NCBI GenBank assembly: GCA_038233815.1 | Contig: JBBSVE010000102.1 | Span: forward strand, 1-10,966 | Reading direction: 5' to 3' | Source: JBBSVE01 sp038233815 | Lineage (GTDB): Bacteria; Pseudomonadota; Alphaproteobacteria; Rhodobacterales; Rhodobacteraceae | DNA: 10,966 nt | In this document: positions 5,618 to 10,966 of the stretch, one piece after another | Layout: the number at the start of each line of letters is the position of its first letter | Numbering within the stretch: the stretch's first letter is position 1 | The notes under the pieces: model-generated | What the model saw: the letters and a program-made list of their open reading frames with translations, nothing else | What the model was told of the DNA's origin: nothing | Database searches by the model: none | Made by a program: the position numbers and the translations under genes

Positions 5618-5780
5618 ATCATGCTCCTCGTTAAGAATGGTTTACAGATTGCAAACGCAAGTTGGGATGACAATGATTCTGTGACCCCGCGCCGGACGCA
5701 AGTGGGGGGACCGTCACTCGACCACCACAGCGCGGAACCGGACCGGCAAAGCGCCGGGCGCGCCAATGGCGCCTGACACG

Positions 5781-7334
5781 TCATTCCTCCGTCACCTCCC
5801 CCGTCGCGCGCAGGGCGGAGGCGAGGCCGTTGAAGCGCGAGCGGGTGACCTCGCCGAAGAGGCCCTCGCCCAGCGGGGTGAGGGTGAGGCGGAGGATGCG
5901 CTTCTTTTCGGTCCAGCGCAGCGTGCCCGCGCTCTCGGGCCCTGCGGCGGAAAACATGGCGCCGAAGCGCATTGCCTTGCCCAAGACCTCGGCCGCCTGG
6001 ATATCCTCGTCCGACAGCAGCCGGAACAGCGGCTCCAGCCGGGAGCCGGAGCGGCTGTTCTTGTAGCGGTGCAGAAGCGCCAGCCCGAGGAAGACGCGGC
6101 CCGCATGGTCGAGCCCGCCGAGGTTCGCGCGCGTCGCGTTGTCGAAGCAGACCTCGGCGCGGTAATCGGGATGCGCACGCCATGTGGTGTCGTGGAGCAG
6201 GCATGCGGCCTTCACGAGGCGCAGACGCTCCGGCGGGGCGTTGGCATAGATCGGCAGCAGGAAGGTGTAGAGCTTCTTGCCGAACCCCGGCAGCCGGGCC
6301 GAGGTCATCTCGGCAAAGCGCGCGGCCTCCAGCAGCGGATCGCGGGCGCGCAGGCGGTCGGGCATCTGCTCATAGAGCAACCCTTCGCGGATGCCATAGG
6401 AGGAGACGTCGATCTCCTTGGGCTTGAAGACGAGGATCAGTTCGCGGAGCACCTCGCAGGCCAGCGGCACCAGTTCCATGCGATCCGAGGAGGTGCCGGT
6501 GCGGGCGCGCAGGATCGCGGGGTCGTTCACGCCGATCCAGTCCAGCGTGTCCAGCAGCGATTTCGGGGTCATGCGGTATTCGTGAAGCACCGTCAGCGGG
6601 TAGTTCCGCCGCTCCATGTCCAGGCGCGCGATGGCGCGCCACGAGCCCCCGACGCGGTAGATGCGGTCGCCGTCGGGCTCCATCCTGTCCTTCAGCGTCT
6701 TTACGATGCGCGCGATCAGGGCGCGGCGCTTGGCCACGCCGCCCTCCACCTGCTGCAACCGGAAGGGTCCGAGCGGTGAGGTCATGCGCTTGCCGACCTT
6801 GCCACCGCCAACGCGGGCCAGCTCCATCGAGGAGCCGCCGATGTCGCAGACGATGCCCTTCGCGTCGGGCCAGCCCAACAGCACGCCCTGCGCCGACAGT
6901 CGCGCCTCCTCCGCCCCGTCTATGACATGGAGCCGGAGGCCGGTCTCCGCCTCCACCTCGGCCTGAAACGCCGGGCCGTCGGTCGCCTCGCGCACCGCGG
7001 CCGTGGCGACGCAAGTCAGCGGAGCAGCCCCCATATCCCCGGCCAGAAGCGCGAACCGCTTGAGCGCGACCATCGCCCGCGCCCGCCCGCGCGGGTTGAG
7101 GCGCCCGGTCTCCGCCAGTCCCTGACCCAGACCGGCCATCAGCTTTTCGTTGTAGAAATAGGCGGGCGAGCGTGCGGCCCCGTCGAAAACCACCATGCGG
7201 ACGGAGTTGGAGCCCACGTCAACCACTCCCACCCGCGCCAGCGCGCGCACCGACGGGTCGTCAAAGAGCGGCCGTCCGAACGGCCCCCATTCGTCCCCGG
7301 CAGGGTCAGGGGACGGCTTCGAGGCATCGGTCAT
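5781..7334 (-). CDS. ppx: Exopolyphosphatase, Ppx/GppA family
   Basis: A 517-residue member of the Ppx/GppA phosphatase family, which releases phosphate from the ends of polyphosphate or from pppGpp. The actin-like ATPase-fold motifs are present in order: VDVGSNSVRMVVFD (38-51), VATAAVREATDG (109-120), GAEEARLSAQG (140-150), DIGGSSMEL (164-172) and VGGSWRAIARLD (228-239), then GIREGLL (314-320). A C-terminal all-helical part from about 340 includes LLHD (379-382) of an HD-like domain, as in the long Ppx type. The length supports Ppx rather than the short type. The N-terminal 33 residues are low-complexity and may be flexible. The ATG at 7332-7334 has GGGAGA about seven bases upstream. It lies 71 bases after ppk1, so both were probably transcribed together, giving synthesis and breakdown of polyphosphate from one unit. 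Substrate preference versus pppGpp cannot be decided from sequence. Confidence 0.9.
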   Translation of the reverse strand: MTDASKPSPDPAGDEWGPFGRPLFDDPSVRALARVGVVDVGSNSVRMVVFDGAARSPAYFYNEKLMAGLGQGLAETGRLNPRGRARAMVALKRFALLAGDMGAAPLTCVATAAVREATDGPAFQAEVEAETGLRLHVIDGAEEARLSAQGVLLGWPDAKGIVCDIGGSSMELARVGGGKVGKRMTSPLGPFRLQQVEGGVAKRRALIARIVKTLKDRMEPDGDRIYRVGGSWRAIARLDMERRNYPLTVLHEYRMTPKSLLDTLDWIGVNDPAILRARTGTSSDRMELVPLACEVLRELILVFKPKEIDVSSYGIREGLLYEQMPDRLRARDPLLEAARFAEMTSARLPGFGKKLYTFLLPIYANAPPERLRLVKAACLLHDTTWRAHPDYRAEVCFDNATRANLGGLDHAGRVFLGLALLHRYKNSRSGSRLEPLFRLLSDEDIQAAEVLGKAMRFGAMFSAAGPESAGTLRWTEKKRILRLTLTPLGEGLFGEVTRSRFNGLASALRATGEVTEE

Positions 7335-7371
7335 TCCGGTTTCTCCCGACTGTGGTGCGGACGATTATGTG

Positions 7372-7405
7372 CCCGGCAAGCGTCTGTCTCAATCCCCATG
7401 CCGGG
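7372..7405 (-). other. Inverted repeat between ppk1 and ppx
   Basis: CCCGGCA (7372-7378) pairs with TGCCGGG (7399-7405), seven perfect base pairs around a 20-base loop. It begins at the base next to the ppk1 stop codon. There is no T-run after it on the minus strand, so it is not a standard terminator; it might stabilise the ppk1 end of the message or lower expression of ppx relative to ppk1. Speculative. Confidence 0.35.
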
Positions 7406-9592
7406 TCAGGCGGGGGCGTCGTCGGTGGTGTGCGCCAGTTTCGGCACGTCCTTGGCCCCCGCGGTGCCGCGCCCCGACAGGGAGGGGTTTTCCATGAAGA
7501 AGCGGTGGCAGTTGAAGAGCGTGCCCTCGCCGGACCCCAGATCACGGACGTAGTGGCCATCGGAGGCGAGCACCCAGCTTTGCGCCTCGTCGGCCATGTT
7601 GGCGGCCATGATCTGGTTCACGATCTGCGCCTTCACGGTCGGGTTCATCGCCTCGACCAGCGTTTCCACCCGGCGCGTGAGGTTGCGCCCCATCCAGTCG
7701 GCGGAGGAGAGGAACACGCGCGCCTTGCGCGACGGCAGCCCGTGGCCGCTGCCGAAACAGACGATCCGGCTGTGTTCCAGAAAGCGCCCGACGATGCTTT
7801 TCACGCGGATGTTGTCGCTCAGGCCCTTTATGCCGGGGCGCAGCGCGCAGATGCCGCGCACGACGAGGCTGATCCGCACGCCCGCGTCCGAGGCGGCATA
7901 GAGCGCGTCGATGATGTCAGGCTCCACGAGGCTGTTGATCTTGCCCCAGATCTCCGCCGGGCGTCCCGCGCGGGCGTGATCGGCCTCCGCCGCGATCAGT
8001 CCCAGAAGACGCGACTTGAGGTCGATCGGCGCAATCGCGAGGTTTTCCAGCCCCGACGGCTCCACGTTGCCGGAAAGGTAGTTGAAGACCTTGGTCGCAT
8101 CCCGCCCCAACGCCGGATCGCAGGTGAAGAACGACAGGTCCGTGTAGATCCGCGCGGTGATCGGATGGTAGTTCCCGGTGCCGTAATGGGTGTAGGTCAC
8201 GAGCGCGTCGCCCTCGCGCCGCACGACGGTCGAGATCTTGGCGTGCGTCTTGTAGCGCATGAAGCCGTAGACGACATGCGCGCCCGCCCGGTCCAGCCGA
8301 CGCGACTGGCGGATGTTCGCGGCCTCGTCGAAGCGGGCCTTCAGTTCCACCAGCGCCGTGACGGACTTGCCCGCCTCTGCCGCCTCGCAGAGCGCCGCGA
8401 CCACCGGGCTTTCTACGGAGGTGCGATAGAGCGTCTGCTTGATCGCCAGCACGTCCGGGTCGCGCGCCGCCTGTTCCAGAAAGCGCACCACCATGTCGAA
8501 CGTCTCGTAGGGGTGATGGAGCAGCATGTCCTTTTGCCGGATTGCGGCGAACATGTCGCCGTCGTGGTCCTGCACGCGTTCCGGCACGCGCGGCGTGAAG
8601 GGCGGCCACATCAGGTCTTTCCGCGATGCCAGCACCAGCTCCTTCAGGTCGGCCATCCCAAGAAGGCCGCGCAATTCTATCGTGTCGTCGGCGGTCACAT
8701 GCAGCTCGCGCATGATGATGTCGCGCAGGCCGCGGGGCGCGCCGTGGCTCATGGTGAGGCGGATCGCATCGCCACGACGGCGCCGCTTCAGCGCGACCTC
8801 AAACTCGCGCACCAGATCCTCGGCCTCCTCCTCCACCTCCAGATCGGAATCGCGCAGCACGCGGAAGGTGCAGTGCCCGTGATCGACATAGCCCGGAAAG
8901 AGCATGTCGAGATGGAGGAGCAGCACCTCCTCCAGCGCCACGAAACGGTCCTCGCCGGGTTTGGCGGGCAACGCCACGAAGCGCGCGATCTGCTGCGGCA
9001 CGGGAAGCAGCGCCTGTAGCACGCGGCGGTCCTTATGACGCTCCAACTCCAGCGCGAGGCAGAAGCCGGTGTTGGGGATGAAGGGAAACGGATGCGCGGG
9101 GTCGATGGCCAGCGGCGACAGCACCGGGAACACCTTGCCAACGAACACCTCCTCCAGATGCCGCAGATCGCGCGCGGAGAGTTTGGAGCGCGGCACGACG
9201 GAGATGCCGCGCCCCTCCATCTCCTTCTTCAGGCGGTTGAGCGTGGTCTGCTGGGTCTGCATCAACCGGCGCGCGTCGGTGTTGATCAGCGCAAGCTGCT
9301 CCGCCGGCGTCAGGCCATCCACCGACACCGCATTCCGCCCGGTCCGCATCAGCGCGCGCAATCCCGCCACGCGGACGGAGTAGAACTCGTCGAGGTTGGT
9401 GGCCGAGATCGACAGGAACCGCAGCCGCTCCAGGAGCGGGACGGCGGGGTTGGTCGCCTCGTCGAGCACGCGCCAGTTGAAGGCGAGCCACGACATCTCG
9501 CGGTTGAAGAACCGGCGCGGGCCGGTCGCGTCGCCGGGTGGCAGGGCCAGCGGCTTGGGGAACGGGGATTTGAGGAAATCTGCCTGGGTCAT
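7406..9592 (-). CDS. ppk1: Polyphosphate kinase 1
   Basis: A 728-residue polyphosphate kinase: reversible transfer of the gamma phosphate of ATP to a polyphosphate chain, at the inner face of the membrane. The N domain is marked by RFFNREMSWLAFNWRVLDEA (27-46) and LSISATNLDEFYSVRVAGL (60-78); LSPLAIDPAHPFPFI (158-172) and the LHHPYETFDMVV (358-369) block follow. The catalytic region has VLAIKQTLYR (381-390), VELKARFDEAANI (415-427), and the two conserved histidines, His450 in YKTHAK and His469 in YTHYGTGNY, which match the phosphorylated His435 and the His454 of E. coli Ppk. The length agrees with the family (about 690-730). The ATG at 9590-9592 begins MTQADFLKSP and has GAAGG eight to nine bases upstream; the longer frame adds 39 residues that overlap the hdaA end and are not family-like. 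A Pho-box-like repeat sits in the 46-base gap before it. ppx follows. Confidence 0.95.
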   Translation of the reverse strand: MTQADFLKSPFPKPLALPPGDATGPRRFFNREMSWLAFNWRVLDEATNPAVPLLERLRFLSISATNLDEFYSVRVAGLRALMRTGRNAVSVDGLTPAEQLALINTDARRLMQTQQTTLNRLKKEMEGRGISVVPRSKLSARDLRHLEEVFVGKVFPVLSPLAIDPAHPFPFIPNTGFCLALELERHKDRRVLQALLPVPQQIARFVALPAKPGEDRFVALEEVLLLHLDMLFPGYVDHGHCTFRVLRDSDLEVEEEAEDLVREFEVALKRRRRGDAIRLTMSHGAPRGLRDIIMRELHVTADDTIELRGLLGMADLKELVLASRKDLMWPPFTPRVPERVQDHDGDMFAAIRQKDMLLHHPYETFDMVVRFLEQAARDPDVLAIKQTLYRTSVESPVVAALCEAAEAGKSVTALVELKARFDEAANIRQSRRLDRAGAHVVYGFMRYKTHAKISTVVRREGDALVTYTHYGTGNYHPITARIYTDLSFFTCDPALGRDATKVFNYLSGNVEPSGLENLAIAPIDLKSRLLGLIAAEADHARAGRPAEIWGKINSLVEPDIIDALYAASDAGVRISLVVRGICALRPGIKGLSDNIRVKSIVGRFLEHSRIVCFGSGHGLPSRKARVFLSSADWMGRNLTRRVETLVEAMNPTVKAQIVNQIMAANMADEAQSWVLASDGHYVRDLGSGEGTLFNCHRFFMENPSLSGRGTAGAKDVPKLAHTTDDAPA

Positions 9593-9617
9593 CGTTTCAG
9601 CCTTCTGGGCAGGGAAT

Positions 9618-9635
9618 GTGACAGGCATGTGACAC
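9618..9635 (-). promoter_or_regulatory. Putative PhoB binding site (Pho box) before ppk1
   Basis: On the minus strand GTGTCACATGCCTGTCAC consists of two 7-base units (GTGTCAC and CTGTCAC) separated by ATGC, a direct repeat of period 11 bases; with the following ATTC the two 11-mers agree at 9 of 11 positions. The E. coli Pho box is two CTGTCAT/C units with the same 11-base period, and both units here fit except for G in place of the first C. It lies wholly between the hdaA stop (9639) and the ppk1 start (9592). No clear -10 element is seen at the expected distance. Confidence 0.55.
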
Positions 9636-9638
9636 GGA

Positions 9639-10322
9639 TCAAGGCCAGTCCAGCACCGAGGCCGCCAGCGGGCGGGTGACGGGCGTTCCGCGCGCAAGTG
9701 CGGCGGCATCGAGGGTGGCCACGAGGCTCCGCGCGGCGGCGAAGCTGCGGTCCATGCGGGTCAGCAGGTAGGCCACCACCAATGGTGCCACCGACAGCTG
9801 GCGGTCGGCAAAGAGCTTTACCAGCACCGCCGACAGCAATGCGTCGTCGGGTGCCGCAAGGCGTGCGAGCGGGGCGGCCGCCACCCGGCTCGCCAGATCG
9901 GGGAGCGCCAGACCCCAGTCGCGCGGCACGCCCGCGGCGGTGAGCAGGAGCGGCTGACGCCCCGCTGCCATGAGGTTGTGGAGATGGAACAGCGCCGTCT
10001 CGCCCCCTGCGTCGGCGGCGATCCGGTCGCAATCCTCCACCACCAGCGGTCCGCGGGCGAGGTCTGGCATCGCGGGGCCGCCTTGCGCGATTGCAGCAAG
10101 ACTTTCGGCGGGCACGATCCCGGCGCCTGTCTCCTCCGCCCAGACGTGGGCCAGATGGGTCTTGCCAGACCCAGGCGGGCCGCAGAGCACCGTCTTGAGG
10201 CCGGGCCAGCCGCGCCAAGCGTCGAGGGCCGCGATGGCCGCCGCGTTGGCTGCCGAGACGAAGAAATCGTCGCGCCCCAGTGCGGCCCGGTGCGGCAGGT
10301 CGAAGGCGAGCTGACGTGTCAC
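9639..10322 (-). CDS. hdaA: DnaA regulatory inactivator Hda (HdaA)
   Basis: A 227-residue AAA+ protein related to DnaA. With the DNA-loaded beta clamp it stimulates ATP hydrolysis by DnaA and so prevents re-initiation of replication. The N-terminal QLAFDLP (4-10) is the expected clamp-binding motif. Walker A is GPPGSGKT (48-55); the Walker B region is LVVEDCD (93-99); a sensor-1 strand LLLTAAG (125-131) and the arginine-finger segment DLASRV (142-147) follow; the C-terminal helical lid covers about 160-227. There is no DNA-binding domain IV, which separates it from DnaA. The start is GTG at 10320-10322, overlapping the TGA of the upstream transporter gene (GTGA), so its translation is probably coupled to that gene. 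The alternative longer frame lacks the clamp motif at the N-terminus. ppk1 starts 46 bases downstream. Confidence 0.9.
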   Translation of the reverse strand: MTRQLAFDLPHRAALGRDDFFVSAANAAAIAALDAWRGWPGLKTVLCGPPGSGKTHLAHVWAEETGAGIVPAESLAAIAQGGPAMPDLARGPLVVEDCDRIAADAGGETALFHLHNLMAAGRQPLLLTAAGVPRDWGLALPDLASRVAAAPLARLAAPDDALLSAVLVKLFADRQLSVAPLVVAYLLTRMDRSFAAARSLVATLDAAALARGTPVTRPLAASVLDWP

Positions 10323-10966
10323 GCCTCGTCGTCAAGGGCGCTGTTGTCGGCGATGCGCAGCTCCAGCGTCTCGGGCTCCAGCATCACGACCTCGCCCGGC
10401 GGGGCGGCACCGGTATACATGATGCTTTCGCGGTAGCGGTCGACGCCGAAGCGCGCGAAGACGCCGAGGGCCGCCGCCACGGGCACCGCAATCAGAAGTC
10501 CCGAAAACCCGAAGATCGCACCGAACGCCGACAGCGCGAACAGCAGGATCACCGGATGCAGCCCGACCGATCCGCCCACGAGGCGCGGCGTGATGACGTT
10601 ACCCTCCAGAAACTGCCCCGACGCGAAGATCGCGGCGACGATGAAGATATGGAGCCAGTCGCCCCAGAACTGGAAGAACGCGAGCCCGATGGCCAACACC
10701 CCCCCGATCAGCGCGCCGACGTAAGGGATGAAGGTGATCGCCCCGGCAATGGCGCCAACGATCAGCCCGAAGTCGAGCCCCGCGAAGAAGAGCGTGGCGG
10801 CATAGAACACGCCCATCACCACGCAGACCGACAGCTGCCCCCGAACGAAGGCCGCCAGCACCCGGTCGATGTCGCGCGCCAGCGCCCGGATCGTGGCCGC
10901 GTGGTCGCGCGGCAGAAGGTGGTCGATGCTCGCGATCATCCGGTCCCAGTCGAGCAGCAGATAGAA
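10319..10966 (-). CDS. AI-2E/PerM family membrane transporter (partial, N-terminus outside window)
   Basis: The C-terminal 215 residues of a polytopic membrane protein; the frame is open to the right edge, beginning FYLLLDWDR, and its start lies beyond it. The block RGQLSVCVVMGVFYAATLFFAGLDFGLIVG, then ITFIPYVGALIGG, QFLEGNVITPRLVGGSVGLHP and the SGLLIAVPVAAALGV region are characteristic of the AI-2E / PerM family (PF01594). About five membrane helices are visible, followed by a short soluble C-terminal tail (from about VDRYRESIMYTG) rich in acidic residues. Full members have about 350 residues. Members include the putative permease PerM and the TqsA exporter of the AI-2 signal; the substrate here is unknown. 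The internal ATG at 10937-10939 is not taken as the start because family sequence continues upstream. The gene overlaps hdaA by four bases. Confidence 0.85.
   Translation of the reverse strand, partial: FYLLLDWDRMIASIDHLLPRDHAATIRALARDIDRVLAAFVRGQLSVCVVMGVFYAATLFFAGLDFGLIVGAIAGAITFIPYVGALIGGVLAIGLAFFQFWGDWLHIFIVAAIFASGQFLEGNVITPRLVGGSVGLHPVILLFALSAFGAIFGFSGLLIAVPVAAALGVFARFGVDRYRESIMYTGAAPPGEVVMLEPETLELRIADNSALDDEA

Noticed and set aside
5618..5700. Single TTGTCAT element upstream of the VPLPA-sorted gene as Pho box or -35
   Set aside because: There is only one unit, with no second repeat at 11 bases and no recognisable -10 at 16-18 bases.
5715..5780. Small hairpins after ppx (for example CCGGC-GCTTT-GCCGG on the minus strand) as terminator
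   Set aside because: Stems are only five base pairs and no T-run follows; not supportable as an intrinsic terminator.
5766..6779. 337-codon plus-strand open frame antisense to ppx
   Set aside because: Same reason: low-complexity translation opposite an intact Ppx with all motifs.
7172..9019. 615-codon plus-strand open frame antisense to ppk1 and ppx
   Set aside because: It is a GC-driven mirror of two certain genes. Its composition (His, Arg, Asp and Gly repeats without domain pattern) is typical of antisense frames, and ppk1 and ppx motifs are complete on the other strand.
1..10966. CRISPR arrays, tRNA or rRNA genes, insertion sequences, defence or phage modules
   Set aside because: No spaced repeats, no RNA gene signatures and no transposase, integrase, nuclease or phage motifs were seen in any frame considered.

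Overview
This is a high-GC chromosomal window with the look of an alphaproteobacterium, most likely order Rhodobacterales. The signs are a DUF6497-type protein, a VPLPA-type C-terminal sorting signal, and a PerM-like / HdaA / Ppk1 / Ppx gene row that I recall (from memory, unchecked) from this group. No rRNA, tRNA, CRISPR array, insertion sequence or phage gene was found. No stretch longer than 300 bases lacks a gene; the longest gaps are 4741-4942 and 5618-5780.

Layout. Bases 3-59 hold the last codons of a plus-strand gene. A small four-helix DUF486 membrane protein (68-412, minus) is divergent from a DUF6497 gene (524-871, plus). Then come a 46-residue lipoprotein (1001-1141), an unrecognised 126-residue protein (1192-1572), a glycine-zipper lipoprotein with a Tyr-Asn-Asn-Gly repeat (1673-1936) closed by a strong terminator (1965-1998), and a membrane-anchored protein of unknown function (2050-2730), all plus strand. 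Everything from 2839 to the right edge is on the minus strand.

Reading the minus block in its direction of transcription (right to left): a partial AI-2E/PerM-type transporter (enters from beyond 10966), hdaA (9639-10322, overlapping it by GTGA), ppk1 (7406-9592), ppx (5781-7334), a secreted VPLPA-sorted protein of lower GC (4943-5617) with its own terminator (4884-4914), a VOC/glyoxalase-like protein (4120-4740), a TerB-plus-J-domain protein (3369-4067) and a DUF4174 secreted protein (2839-3273).

How the parts work together. Ppk1 builds polyphosphate from ATP and Ppx removes phosphate from it, so ppk1-ppx is a polyphosphate turnover unit. It is placed directly behind HdaA, the clamp-dependent switch that turns off the replication initiator DnaA. 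The most notable regulatory signal is an 11-bp-period direct repeat that fits a PhoB (Pho) box in the 46-bp gap just before ppk1. A second is a well-formed sigma-70 type promoter whose -10 element lies six bases before the ATG of the J-domain gene, predicting a leaderless mRNA. I see no undescribed multi-gene system here; the region is mostly conserved housekeeping DNA with a few interesting regulatory details.
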